Numbered from the stretch's first letter, positions 33,969-43,061 are shown. The stretch is DNA of 59,240 bases from an uncultured Pelagibacteraceae bacterium (GCA_902593405.1 CACJIB010000006.1:1-59240), one strand, 5' to 3'. Numbers and translations: made by a program. Notes: generated from the letters alone by a model not told the origin.

Positions 33969-35300
33969 TTAATTGAATTTAGCTAATGATTTGTTAATCA
34001 TATCAACAGCTTCATCGACATCAATTTGATCATCAATATAAAGTCTAGTTATTCTATTTATAAATTGAGAATTTATGACTTTTGACGCTCTTGATAGTTC
34101 GCCTTCTTTAACACCCCATCTATTTGCAGTATCTAAACCAGCTACAATGTTATTAATAACATCTGGGTCATATAGATCTGACAAAGGAGCTTTTCTATCA
34201 ACTCCAACAGGTAGTTTACTCCAAGCTTTTGTGAAAGCCTCAGGGTCACTTGAATTTCCTCTTCTTACTGGAAATTTACCTTCTGGGGCTATCGATAATG
34301 TGCTTGTGTAACCTTCATCCATTGAGTACATGATAAATTGTTTAGCCTCATCTGTATCAGCATCAGCTGTGATACCAAAATATCTAACATCTGCCCATGC
34401 AGCACCTTTTTTATTACTAGGTCCACTAAAATTAGTAATGAAACCAGTTTTAGAAGCTAGTTCTGGTGATGTTGGGTCACTGTTAATTGTTGGTGGAGCT
34501 GAGTCTCTTAAACCTGCAAGCTCATCCATAATGAATGGAGACCAAATAATCATTGGAGTTTTTCCTGCAAAGTAAAGTGCTCTAGATTGTTTCCAGTATA
34601 ATTCTCCTGGAGGACTTGCTTTAGCAATTACTTTGTAAAACTCTAATGCTTCTTTAAGTTTCTTACCTTGTTTTTTGATACCACCCTTTTTAACAATATT
34701 AACCCCATTTGCTAATAGTACATGCTCTAAAACCTGACTCATAAAATTTTCATCAGTTTTAGTTGCAGCAACAAAACCAAACATTCCGTTTTGTTTTGAT
34801 AGCTTCTCAACAGCAGCTACAATGTTTGCATAACTTGTTGGTGGTGCTAAATCTGCATTTTCAAAAAGGTCTTTTCTGTAAACAACCATTTGTGTCCATC
34901 CATCTACGGGAACAGCTGCAATTTTTGAACCTTTTTTTGCCATGTTAAGTGCACCTGGCGCAAATGTATTTTTACCAAGTTCTTTTACAACAGCGTTGTT
35001 AGCATCTACATCTAATATTCCTGCTTCAGCCCATGGCAATACATATTGTAAAGTATGATAGATCACATCTGGTAGGTCACCTGCTGCCGCTGCAGCTGTA
35101 GCTCTAGTTCCCAAATCTTTTTCTTCTACTGGGATCACATCTACTTTAATACCTGTTTTAGCTTCAAAAGCTTTTGCCATTTCCTCTTGCTTAGCCATTC
35201 GGGCAGGCTGAACTTCTGTAGTCCAAAACTTTATGTCTGCGTAAACAATATTCGAGATAAAAAACGAAATTACGCAAAACATCTTTATTATATTTTTCAT
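33969..35300 (-). CDS. extracellular solute-binding protein family 1 (sugar-type)
   Basis: This 443-residue periplasmic protein has a signal peptide (MKNIIKMFCVISFFISNIVY, then A). The mature protein begins DIKFWTTEVQPARMAKQEEM and has AAAAAGDLPDVIYHTLQYVLPWAEAGIL and PVDGWTQMVVYRKDLF, typical of SBP_bac_1 proteins for sugars and glycosides. It has a strong ribosome site (AGGAGGGG) and its own promoter candidate. It is followed by a strong terminator and then by the permeases. The downstream glycosidase suggests a glycoside ligand. Confidence 0.87.
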   Translation of the reverse strand: MKNIIKMFCVISFFISNIVYADIKFWTTEVQPARMAKQEEMAKAFEAKTGIKVDVIPVEEKDLGTRATAAAAAGDLPDVIYHTLQYVLPWAEAGILDVDANNAVVKELGKNTFAPGALNMAKKGSKIAAVPVDGWTQMVVYRKDLFENADLAPPTSYANIVAAVEKLSKQNGMFGFVAATKTDENFMSQVLEHVLLANGVNIVKKGGIKKQGKKLKEALEFYKVIAKASPPGELYWKQSRALYFAGKTPMIIWSPFIMDELAGLRDSAPPTINSDPTSPELASKTGFITNFSGPSNKKGAAWADVRYFGITADADTDEAKQFIMYSMDEGYTSTLSIAPEGKFPVRRGNSSDPEAFTKAWSKLPVGVDRKAPLSDLYDPDVINNIVAGLDTANRWGVKEGELSRASKVINSQFINRITRLYIDDQIDVDEAVDMINKSLAKFN

Positions 35301-35328
35301 TTCCCCTCCTATTAATATTTAAAACTAT

Positions 35329-35357
35329 ATTAAAATGATTCTATTTAGCAAAGACAA
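35329..35357 (-). promoter_or_regulatory. candidate promoter of the sugar-binding protein gene
   Basis: On the minus strand TTGTCT (35352-35357) and TTTAAT (35329-35334) are 17 bp apart, matching 4/6 and 5/6 of the sigma-70 consensus. Transcription would start near 35322, about 20 bases before the ATG, leaving room for the AGGAGG ribosome site. Confidence 0.5.
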
Positions 35358-35363
35358 GACTGA

Positions 35364-35380
35364 CACATATCAGGTATGTG
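35364..35380. promoter_or_regulatory. 17-bp dyad upstream of the binding-protein promoter
   Basis: CACATA and TATGTG are perfect inverted arms around TCAGG. The dyad lies 6 bp upstream of the -35 candidate, a position suited to an activator or to a repressor of the ATPase-to-binding-protein read-through. No regulator gene is adjacent. Confidence 0.42.
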
Positions 35381-35443
35381 ATTGATACATGTTAATTATT
35401 CAAAAAATGGTAAAAATTCGAAATTAGTCAATTATAGGTTGTG

Positions 35444-36499
35444 TTATGATTTTAATCTTTTTTCATTTTTATCAAAAATAAAAATGTCATTTAGATCAAA
35501 ACCTATGGAACTTCCTATTTCAACATTGCTTGGAATTTTTGCACTTAATTGGTGTTCATCTTTTTTCATATATACAATTTTTTCATTACCAAGGTTTTCA
35601 ATTAATTCTATTTCAGGATTAAAAGTAAATTTTGTATTCTGATTTGCTTTTAAATGTTCAGGCCTTATACCGACAAAATGTTTAGATTTGTTTAATTTTA
35701 ATTTATCAAATTGAATTTCATTACCTAATATTTTAATTGTATTTTCTGAAACAACATTTTCCTCGTTTACTTCTAAAATATTCATTTTGGGTGTGCCTAT
35801 AAATTGTGCAACAAAAATATTTGCTGGATCGTTATAAATTTCCTCAGGAGTACCAACCTGTTCAATATTTCCTTGATTTAAAATAACTATTCGGTCTGCT
35901 AGTGTCATAGCTTCCACTTGGTCATGAGTCACATAAATCATATTTGTTTTGATCTGGTTGTGTAATTTAGATATTTCAACCCTCATTTCAGCTCTTAATG
36001 CAGCATCTAAGTTAGATAAAGGTTCATCAAATAAAAATATCTTTGGATTTCTTGTAATAGCTCTTCCTATCGCCACTCTTTGTCTTTGACCTCCAGATAA
36101 TTGTTTTGGTTTTCTCTCTAAAAGCTCCTCAATTTTTAAAATTTTTGCAGCTTGCATTACTTTTGTGTTGATTTCTTCTTTTGGTCTTTTCTCAATTTTT
36201 AGACCAAAAGACATGTTTTCATAAACATTCATATGAGGATAAAGAGCGTAAGATTGAAAAACCATTGCAGTTTGACGTTTCGAAGGATGAAGTTCATTAA
36301 TTTTTTGATCATTAATAAAAATTTCACCTTCGTCTATTTTTTCTAATCCAGCAATCATTCTTAAAAGAGTTGATTTTCCACATCCAGATGGTCCAACTAA
36401 TACAAGAAACTCATCTTCTTTACCTAAAAGATTAAAATCTGTGATTATTTTATTAGATCCAAATGATTTGTGTACTCCAGTAAATTTTATGTTAGCCAT
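35444..36499 (-). CDS. MalK/UgpC/MsmK-type sugar ABC transporter ATPase
   Basis: This 351-residue ATPase has Walker A GPSGCGKST (about 36-44), Q-loop VFQSYALYPHM, signature LSGGQRQR, Walker B IFLFDEPLSNLD, and H-loop VTHDQ. It also has a C-terminal TOBE regulatory domain (about 240-350) with VGIRPEHL, which marks it as the sugar type. It lies upstream of the binding protein and 1 bp after the SnoaL gene. It is the only MalK-type ATPase in the window, although two sugar-type transporters are present. Confidence 0.92.
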   Translation of the reverse strand: MANIKFTGVHKSFGSNKIITDFNLLGKEDEFLVLVGPSGCGKSTLLRMIAGLEKIDEGEIFINDQKINELHPSKRQTAMVFQSYALYPHMNVYENMSFGLKIEKRPKEEINTKVMQAAKILKIEELLERKPKQLSGGQRQRVAIGRAITRNPKIFLFDEPLSNLDAALRAEMRVEISKLHNQIKTNMIYVTHDQVEAMTLADRIVILNQGNIEQVGTPEEIYNDPANIFVAQFIGTPKMNILEVNEENVVSENTIKILGNEIQFDKLKLNKSKHFVGIRPEHLKANQNTKFTFNPEIELIENLGNEKIVYMKKDEHQLSAKIPSNVEIGSSIGFDLNDIFIFDKNEKRLKS

Positions 36500-36500
36500 T

Positions 36501-37616
36501 TTATTTTTTTATACTTTCTAAAACATCAACTCCAATTTGTTTTAATATGTGGATTATATCAATTGGAACCCAGTTTTCACGAATTTTTCCTTCATCATGG
36601 TGATAAAAATCCATAACTCTCATAGTTACTTTTTGGTTTTCAGATTTATATCCTAACCAATCCTCAGTTCCATATATGGCCTGAATACTATTCCATCCTG
36701 CTGTTAAAGAAAATTTTCCATCCCCTAACTCACAATAATGGCCAAGTTTCCAATAATTTCTTTCCTTAAAAGTTTTTCTAAAAGGTAACTGATGATTATC
36801 TACAAATCCTTCTAAAGATCTGGCAGTTCCAATACCACTTGGTCCATACCAAATCATTTTTTCATGCCAATAATCTTTTTGTGGATGGTTTATTAATCTT
36901 TCCTTAAGATCTTTATCAGAAGAAACCTCTAATTCAGGTTTTATATTTAAACTTCTCTGCATGATAAGTGATTGCTCTAAACTAGCTTTAGAAATTTCCA
37001 TATTTTTTTCAAAAAAATTTACACCATCTGTATTTATTGGATTTAACCAATTTCCTTCAGATCCTCTTGATGGATTAATTGGATTTGATCCAGTTTGGAT
37101 TAATAGGTCTATTAAATCGATTAAAATATAACTCTCAATAATTTTACCATCTTTAAGCTGATGAATTTCACAACACTTTAAATTTACCATTTTGTTATTA
37201 GGTTGAATGCCCAACCAAGAATTTTTAAATACGCCTGATAATGAAGAAATTGAACCTACTTGAATTTTATCTCTAAAAGTGCCACTAATTACTATTTGCT
37301 CTCTTCTTTCAAGATCAGGAAATGAGTTAAAAAGAGGTTTCCAAAATTTTTCTTTAAAATCATCAACCCCTAAAAATTCATTTAATGGGTAAAAACAATT
37401 AACATTAATATTCTGAGAGAACGCGTTTTTAAGATTTTGATCAAGTTTAGAGATACCATCATTTACTATTGAATTTAAATATTTTCTGACAACTTGTTTG
37501 TAATTATAATTTTCTTCGGGTGAGATGACTATTTTTTCCACTTTCTCTTGACCCTTAAGACCTGTATCAAATTGTTCTATTTGCATATATTTTTTGTTAG
37601 ATAATTTTACTATCAC
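36501..37616 (-). CDS. tandem SnoaL/NTF2-like protein
   Basis: Two SnoaL-like cone domains are visible: about 40-175, with FWKPLFNSFPDLERREQIVISG and EIHQLKDGKIIESYILIDLIDLL split over the domain, and about 235-365, with WYGPSGIGTARSLEGFV and GKIRENWVPIDIIHILKQIGV. The family includes polyketide cyclases and other small-molecule enzymes; no activity can be assigned. An in-frame ATG at 37586 (M11) would leave more room for divergent promoters and may be the true start. It heads the ATPase-transporter-glycosidase transcript and is divergent from the bicupin gene. Confidence 0.72.
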   Translation of the reverse strand: MIVKLSNKKYMQIEQFDTGLKGQEKVEKIVISPEENYNYKQVVRKYLNSIVNDGISKLDQNLKNAFSQNINVNCFYPLNEFLGVDDFKEKFWKPLFNSFPDLERREQIVISGTFRDKIQVGSISSLSGVFKNSWLGIQPNNKMVNLKCCEIHQLKDGKIIESYILIDLIDLLIQTGSNPINPSRGSEGNWLNPINTDGVNFFEKNMEISKASLEQSLIMQRSLNIKPELEVSSDKDLKERLINHPQKDYWHEKMIWYGPSGIGTARSLEGFVDNHQLPFRKTFKERNYWKLGHYCELGDGKFSLTAGWNSIQAIYGTEDWLGYKSENQKVTMRVMDFYHHDEGKIRENWVPIDIIHILKQIGVDVLESIKK

Positions 37617-37636
37617 AAAATATAGTTTAAAAAAAT

Positions 37637-38581
37637 ATGAATAATCGATTAGCTAAATTCGAAGATCTTGTTCCAAGTACATTGCCATTTGTTGAAGGCA
37701 AACTTGAAGGTCATAAAGAAAGAAAAAATTATTCTATTGTAGGCCCAGGTGTCGCAGAGGATAGCAAACAATTTGTTAAAATAGCAATGCCACATAGTTT
37801 TAATTTAGGCGCTGTATCAGCAATGCCTAAAAATGGATCCGGTTTACATAGCCATACAACTGCAGAAGTTTTTATTATTTATTCTGGTAAATGGAAATTT
37901 TATTGGGGAGCAGAAGGTAAAGATGAAACAATATTAAGTGCTGGAGATATTATATCTATGCCCACAAATATGTTTAGGGCATTTGAAAATGCAGGCGATG
38001 AAGAAGGTTTAATTTTTGTAGTTTTAGGTGGAGATGATCCTGGAATAATAACTTGGGTTCCAAGAGTCTTAGAAAAAGCAAAAAAAACAGGTATGGCACT
38101 TTTAAATGATAATTCATTAATTGATTTATCTATAAATGAAATTCCAAAAGGAAAAAGTATTCTTGAACCAATTTCTGAAGAAGAAATAAAAAAATTTGAT
38201 AATTACAAACTAGATCAATTAGAAAAATTCATATATAAAAGTAATGAAAATTCTAAACAAATTAACAAAATAAACGACAATGTTAATTTAATTCAAATTC
38301 TTGGAAATAAATTTGAAAATAAAAAATATGCTCCATTAATAAATCAAGATACTGGATTTAACCTTTCAATTTTAAAATCAAATAAAGGACAAATAACTAA
38401 TTTAAAGTTTGAAAAACCTACAATATTATTTTCAAGAACTGGAAAGTGGAAAATTATGATTGATGATTTTCAATGTATTTTAAATCCTAAAGATACAATT
38501 TCTATCCCAATTAACTCAAATGTTAATATAAAGATAAATGAAAATGAGGATTGTTACTTAAATTGTGTAACACAAATCTAA
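37637..38581 (+). CDS. bicupin protein
   Basis: This 314-residue protein contains two cupin domains. The N-terminal one (about 50-140) has metal ligands H71, H73 and E77 in GLHSHTTAEVF; the usual fourth His region reads PTNMFRAFEN, without His. The C-terminal one (about 235-314) has lost the His ligands. Cytoplasmic, no signal peptide. Bicupins include oxalate decarboxylase, gentisate dioxygenase and quercetinase families, but none is a clear match. It starts the plus-strand operon of cupin, SnoaL, MetE-like and transporter genes. Confidence 0.72.
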   Translation: MNNRLAKFEDLVPSTLPFVEGKLEGHKERKNYSIVGPGVAEDSKQFVKIAMPHSFNLGAVSAMPKNGSGLHSHTTAEVFIIYSGKWKFYWGAEGKDETILSAGDIISMPTNMFRAFENAGDEEGLIFVVLGGDDPGIITWVPRVLEKAKKTGMALLNDNSLIDLSINEIPKGKSILEPISEEEIKKFDNYKLDQLEKFIYKSNENSKQINKINDNVNLIQILGNKFENKKYAPLINQDTGFNLSILKSNKGQITNLKFEKPTILFSRTGKWKIMIDDFQCILNPKDTISIPINSNVNIKINENEDCYLNCVTQI

Positions 38582-39543
38582 TGAAGGGGTTTGATCCAAA
38601 GTATAAAAATTTTCCTGATTACATACTTAAAATTACTAAACAAATTTGGGAAAACAAAGATGTCGAGTCTATCGCTCAATTTTACACTGATAATATTCCT
38701 GTCAGATCTCCATTTGGAGTTACTTATGGAAATAAACCTGTGATTGATGCAACTTATGCAACATTAAAAGAATTTCCTAACAGACAGTTGCTTGGTGAAG
38801 ATGTGATCTGGAATGGAAATGATGATTTAGGATATCACTCTTCTCACAGAATTTTAAGTAAAGGAACACATCTTGGTGATGGTTCGTATGGTAAACCAAC
38901 CGGTAAAGATATTTATTATAGAGTCATTGCTGATTGTGCTTGTAAAAATAATCAAGTATATGATGAATGGATTGTCCGTGATCAAGGTGCAATGGTAAGA
39001 CAAATAGGATTTACACCAAAAGAATTTGCACAAATGATTATTGATAAAGAAGGTGGTGCTGACAAAGCACAACAATTATTCAATTCAAGCTCTGATATGA
39101 AATCAGATTATAAGCAAGGTGTTGTGCCTAATGACTCTGCTGGAGTAAATTACTCAAAAATATTGAAAAATATCTTTAAAAATAATTATGATTTTTCTGA
39201 TTATGCAAGAGCTGCAACTGTCTATTGGCCTGGAAATAAAATTGGACATGGAAGAGAGGATATTGTCAAATTTTGGAATAATTTAAAAAATACTTTTAGT
39301 GACATAAAATTTTCAATAGAGCATATTGGTTATTTGGAAGAACAAGAAAAAAATTCAAAAGCATCTATAAGATGGTTTTTAAAAGGTAGTCATTCTAAAG
39401 ATACATTAAATTTTGGAGAAAAAACAAATAAAAATATTTTTATAATGGGGATAAACCATGCAGAAATAATTGATGGAAATGTTATAAGAGAATGGGTTTT
39501 GTTTGATGAGGTTGCAATTTGGAAACAAATTTTAATGAAATAA
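38581..39543 (+). CDS. tandem SnoaL/NTF2-like protein
   Basis: About 320 residues from the ATG at 38581, which overlaps the bicupin stop (TAATG). An in-frame TTG 30 bp upstream is less likely. Two SnoaL-like domains are seen: about 10-150, with FYTDNIPVRSPFGVTYGNKP and DEWIVRDQGAMVRQIG, and about 195-320, with VYWPGNKIGHGREDIVKFW and GNVIREWVLFDEVAIWKQI. It is a distant counterpart of the divergent tandem-SnoaL gene at 36501-37616. Function unknown; likely part of the same pathway as the bicupin. Confidence 0.7.
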   Translation: MKGFDPKYKNFPDYILKITKQIWENKDVESIAQFYTDNIPVRSPFGVTYGNKPVIDATYATLKEFPNRQLLGEDVIWNGNDDLGYHSSHRILSKGTHLGDGSYGKPTGKDIYYRVIADCACKNNQVYDEWIVRDQGAMVRQIGFTPKEFAQMIIDKEGGADKAQQLFNSSSDMKSDYKQGVVPNDSAGVNYSKILKNIFKNNYDFSDYARAATVYWPGNKIGHGREDIVKFWNNLKNTFSDIKFSIEHIGYLEEQEKNSKASIRWFLKGSHSKDTLNFGEKTNKNIFIMGINHAEIIDGNVIREWVLFDEVAIWKQILMK

Positions 39544-39546
39544 ATT

Positions 39547-40674
39547 ATGAGTAAAATTAAAACGACACATGTGGGAAGTTTACCAAGATCAAATGAATTA
39601 TCCGAACTCTTGTTTAAAAAAGATCAAAAGGAAAAAATAGATTTTAATCAATTTGATAAGGTTGTTCAAAAAGATGTTAACAACATTGTTAAAAAACAAA
39701 TTGAGGTTGGAATTGATTACATTAGCGATGGCGAAATGTCTAAGATTAGTTATGCTACTTATGTTAAGGATAGAATTGATGGATTTTCTGGAGAGAGTGA
39801 GAGAAAAGCACCAAAAGATTTAGATGATTTTCCTTCTTTCAAAGAAAGAATTGCAAGAACTGGTGGTACACCGACTTACACAAGACCATGTTGCACAAGT
39901 GAATTAAAAATTAAAGACAAAACTTCCCTAACAAAAGATATTAATAATTTTAAAGAAGCATTAGAAAAAAATAATCATAAAGATGGTTTCATGAACGCTG
40001 CTTCTCCTGGAGTTATTTCAGCTTTTTTACCAAATAAATTTTATAAAAATGATGATGAGTATTTAGAAAATTTATCCAACCTTATGAAAGATGAGTATGA
40101 AGAAATCACCTCAAATGGATTAAAACTTCAGTTAGATTGTCCAGATTTGGCTCTTGCTAGACATATGACTTTTAAAGATTTATCAGAATCTGAATTTATA
40201 ATTAGAGCTGAAAAACAAATAGAATGTCTAAATAATGCTATCAGTAATATCGATAGCTCTAATATAAGACTACATATCTGTTGGGGAAATTATGAAGGAC
40301 CTCATCTACATGATATTCCTTTAGAAAAGATAATGCCAATTGCATTGAAAGCCAATGTTCAGACTTATTTAATTGAGTCGTCTAATCCAAGACATTCTCA
40401 TGAGTGGCAAATTTTTGAAAATTTAAAAATTCCAAGTGACAAAATAATTGCCCCAGGTGTAATAGATTCTACAACAAATTTTGTAGAACATCCCGAAGTT
40501 GTAAAGAATAGAATTTTAACCTTTTCTAAAGTCATTAATGCTGAACAATTATTAGCAGGAACTGACTGTGGGTTTAGTACCTTTGCTGGCTTTGGTAATG
40601 TAGATGAAAATATAGTTTATAAAAAACTTGAGTCTCTTGTAAGAGGTGCGGAACTTGCGTCAAAAGTGATTTAA
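39547..40674 (+). CDS. short MetE-like (cobalamin-independent methionine synthase C-domain) protein
   Basis: This 375-residue protein corresponds to the catalytic C-terminal half of MetE only. It opens with TTHVGSLPRS (6-15) and YISDGEM (58-64). The likely zinc ligands are H243 and C245 in LHICWGN, E277, and C341 in AGTDCGF. In the wider family zinc activates a thiol such as homocysteine or coenzyme M. Without the N-terminal half it is not a normal methionine synthase. In this operon it may transfer a methyl or alkyl group from the imported compound. The stop codon lies in the loop of a terminator hairpin. Confidence 0.75.
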   Translation: MSKIKTTHVGSLPRSNELSELLFKKDQKEKIDFNQFDKVVQKDVNNIVKKQIEVGIDYISDGEMSKISYATYVKDRIDGFSGESERKAPKDLDDFPSFKERIARTGGTPTYTRPCCTSELKIKDKTSLTKDINNFKEALEKNNHKDGFMNAASPGVISAFLPNKFYKNDDEYLENLSNLMKDEYEEITSNGLKLQLDCPDLALARHMTFKDLSESEFIIRAEKQIECLNNAISNIDSSNIRLHICWGNYEGPHLHDIPLEKIMPIALKANVQTYLIESSNPRHSHEWQIFENLKIPSDKIIAPGVIDSTTNFVEHPEVVKNRILTFSKVINAEQLLAGTDCGFSTFAGFGNVDENIVYKKLESLVRGAELASKVI

Positions 40675-40685
40675 TTATCACTTTT
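40662..40685 (+). terminator. hairpin overlapping the end of the MetE-like gene
   Basis: AAAAGTGAT (40662-40670) and ATCACTTTT (40677-40685) form a 9-bp stem with a 6-nt loop that contains the TAA stop. The U-rich 3' arm and following ATT suggest weak intrinsic termination, separating the enzyme genes from the transporter genes. Confidence 0.55.
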
Positions 40686-40724
40686 ATTCTATTTCAGGAG
40701 TAGATATAGTTTTCTTACTTAAAT

Positions 40725-40730
40725 TATAAT
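40725..40730 (+). promoter_or_regulatory. perfect -10 box upstream of the second sugar-binding protein gene
   Basis: TATAAT is present 30 bp before the ATG at 40760. No good -35 is seen at 16-18 bp spacing, so an activator may be needed. A GAGAG ribosome site precedes the start. Confidence 0.42.
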
Positions 40731-40759
40731 TTAACTAACAAAATAGAGAGAAAATATAT

Positions 40760-41980
40760 ATGAGAAAAATACTAGTTACTTTATTGTTTCTACTTTTTGG
40801 AACTTCTGCATTTGCAGATTGTAACATTAAAAGTGGTTCAATAAATATTTTGGCTAATGATTTTCCTGCATTAAGAACTTTCGTTGAAACTTCTAAACAA
40901 TGTAAAGGAAGTGCTGATTTTAAAGTGACTCACTCATCTGAGCATAATAAAATCGCAGTGCCAGCTTTAACTGCAAATCCATCTGAGTTTTCAGCAAGAA
41001 TTGCAGCTAATAGTTCAATTGTTCCTTTGATGAACCAAGATTTAATTAGACCTTTAGACGATCTTGTTAAAAAATATGGAAAAGGAATCCAGGACTCTCA
41101 ATTAATTACAATTGATGGAAAAGTAATGGCAGTAGCGTTTATGGCTAATACTCAACATTTATATTACAGAGAAGATGTTTTAAAAGATCTTGGTATTGCT
41201 ATTCCAAAAACTTATGAGGAAGTAGTTGCAGCATCTGAAAAAATTAGAGCTTCAGGTAAAATGCAATATCCATATGCAGCTGCATATAAAGCTGGTTGGA
41301 ATTTAGCAGAGGAATTTGTGAACATGTTTATTGGTCACGGTGGTGAATTCTTTAAATCTGGAAGTGCAGAGCCTAATATTAATAATGCTAAAGGTGTTGC
41401 TACTTTAAATATGTTAAAAAAATTATCTGAATTGAGTAACCCTGATTACCTAACTCATGATAGTGAAGCAATTAAAGTAGAATGGGAATCTGGTAATGTT
41501 GCATTGATGACATTATGGGCTTCTAGATCAGGAACGCTTTTAGATGATGAAGGTGATCCTAACATTACTAAGGCAACTAAATTAACTGGACCTGCTACTG
41601 TAGGTGGAGGAAATATTCCAGCTGCTACATTATGGTGGGATGGTTTCACACTTGCAAAAAACAGATCTGATGCAGATGCTGAGGCAACATTTAGATCTTT
41701 AGCGCATGCAGCATCAAATAAGAAGATGGTTGCTGACGCTGCTGATCAAGCCGTTTGGTTAGTAGAAGGGTTTGTACCAGGACCAAAATCTATTGGTGTT
41801 ATCGAAGCTGTAAAAATGGGAGCAAAACCATATCCAATGTTACCGCAAATGGGTTTAATGCATGGTGCATTAGGAAGTGAGATTGTTGAGTTTTTACAAG
41901 GTAAAGAGTCAGCTGAACAAGCATTGAAAGATGTTGAAGCTGCTTACATTAGTAAAGCTAAAGAACAAGGCTTTCTATAA
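40760..41980 (+). CDS. extracellular solute-binding protein family 1 (sugar-type)
   Basis: This 406-residue periplasmic protein has a signal peptide of 19 residues (MRKILVTLLFLLFGTSAFA). The mature N-terminus DCNIKSGSINILANDFPALR has an early Cys that could pair with the Cys at TSKQCKG. Motifs MAVAFMANTQHLYYREDVL and GGNIPAATLWWDGFTLAKN are typical of sugar or polyol SBP_bac_1 proteins. Two permeases follow but no ATPase. Ligand unknown. Confidence 0.86.
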   Translation: MRKILVTLLFLLFGTSAFADCNIKSGSINILANDFPALRTFVETSKQCKGSADFKVTHSSEHNKIAVPALTANPSEFSARIAANSSIVPLMNQDLIRPLDDLVKKYGKGIQDSQLITIDGKVMAVAFMANTQHLYYREDVLKDLGIAIPKTYEEVVAASEKIRASGKMQYPYAAAYKAGWNLAEEFVNMFIGHGGEFFKSGSAEPNINNAKGVATLNMLKKLSELSNPDYLTHDSEAIKVEWESGNVALMTLWASRSGTLLDDEGDPNITKATKLTGPATVGGGNIPAATLWWDGFTLAKNRSDADAEATFRSLAHAASNKKMVADAADQAVWLVEGFVPGPKSIGVIEAVKMGAKPYPMLPQMGLMHGALGSEIVEFLQGKESAEQALKDVEAAYISKAKEQGFL

Positions 41981-41993
41981 AATCTAAAACTTA

Positions 41994-42018
41994 TAAGTGG
42001 GGATTTACTCCCCACTTA
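41994..42018 (+). terminator. GC-rich stem-loop between binding protein and permease genes
   Basis: TAAGTGGGG (41994-42002) and CCCCACTTA (42010-42018) form a 9-bp stem with a 7-nt loop. There is no U-tract, so it more likely protects the 3' end of the binding-protein mRNA than terminates transcription. It is 12 bp before the permease start. Confidence 0.65.
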
Positions 42019-42030
42019 ATCAATATTTAA

Positions 42031-43059
42031 ATGCCTAATAAAACTTTTTTCTGGTTTTTCTTACCTACAGGTTTAGCAATGATCCTGTTTATTGGGTTAC
42101 CAATTATATCTACCGGCATTCAATCTTTTTACGCACAACATGATCAAGTAGTAAAAGAAGTTAAAAAATGTGACCCTTTTGGATGTACCGTTTCAATTGT
42201 CGTCGATAACGAAGAAACCTCGAAAATTAGAGAAGAAAAGCCTCTTGGAAAATTTAATGGTTTTGGCACTTATACTGATCGAAATCATTTAGCAGTTGAA
42301 GAAATAAAAAAATTTTGGAATGAAACTGAAAGTTTTGGTGCTTTTGTAGACCAGGTAACTAATCTACCCTTTTATAAAGCTCTGATATTTACTTTAACTT
42401 ATTGTTTGTTTGTTACACCAAATGTACTCCTCTTAGGATTTATTATTGCATTAAGTTTAAATGCAATTGCTAGAAAAATTAGAGGACCTTTAATCTTTGG
42501 TACAATTTTGCCGATGATTGTTACACCGTTGGTTGGATCATTAGTTTTATTTTGGATGATAGATTCTCAAGGAATAATTGGTGCAAATATTCAAAATTTA
42601 ATGAATGATCCTTATTTATCGCTTAAATCTTCAAAAACATTAACTTGGATAACAATTATTATTTATGGAATATGGCATCACTCCCCTTTTGCCTTTGTGG
42701 TTTTTTATGCGGCACTTCAAACAGTCCCTCAAGAACCAATTGAAGCTGCAATTATTGATGGAGCCTCAAGATTTCAAAGAATTAAACATATAGTTTTACC
42801 TCATATTTATCCTGTAGTTACATTTGTAGCTTTGATCTCTTTAATGGACAACTTTAGAGTATTTGAACCCATTATAGGGTTTAGTGCTGAGGGAAGTGCA
42901 CAATCTTTATCTTGGTTAATCTATGACAATTTAGTTAATGAAGAAGTGATATTGTTTGGTTCTGCTGCAGCTACTTCAATGATGACTATTATTGGTATAG
43001 CTATACTTCTAGCACCAGTGTTAATTAGAACTTGGAAAGAATTTAAAACGGCGAGATAA
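42031..43059 (+). CDS. sugar-type ABC permease, MalF-like, with enlarged periplasmic loop
   Basis: This 342-residue permease has TM1 at about 7-28, then about 70 extra residues (about 33-105, with the pair C45/C50) before five helices and the EAA loop PQEPIEAAIIDGASRFQRI. The inserted loop should be periplasmic. It partners with the MalG-like gene 2 bp downstream. Confidence 0.85.
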   Translation: MPNKTFFWFFLPTGLAMILFIGLPIISTGIQSFYAQHDQVVKEVKKCDPFGCTVSIVVDNEETSKIREEKPLGKFNGFGTYTDRNHLAVEEIKKFWNETESFGAFVDQVTNLPFYKALIFTLTYCLFVTPNVLLLGFIIALSLNAIARKIRGPLIFGTILPMIVTPLVGSLVLFWMIDSQGIIGANIQNLMNDPYLSLKSSKTLTWITIIIYGIWHHSPFAFVVFYAALQTVPQEPIEAAIIDGASRFQRIKHIVLPHIYPVVTFVALISLMDNFRVFEPIIGFSAEGSAQSLSWLIYDNLVNEEVILFGSAAATSMMTIIGIAILLAPVLIRTWKEFKTAR

Positions 43060-43061
43060 TT

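Noticed and set aside
35382-35642. Plus-strand 86-codon frame overlapping the 3' end of the ATPase gene
   Set aside because: It mostly lies opposite a well-supported ATPase TOBE domain and has no ribosome site or family signal.
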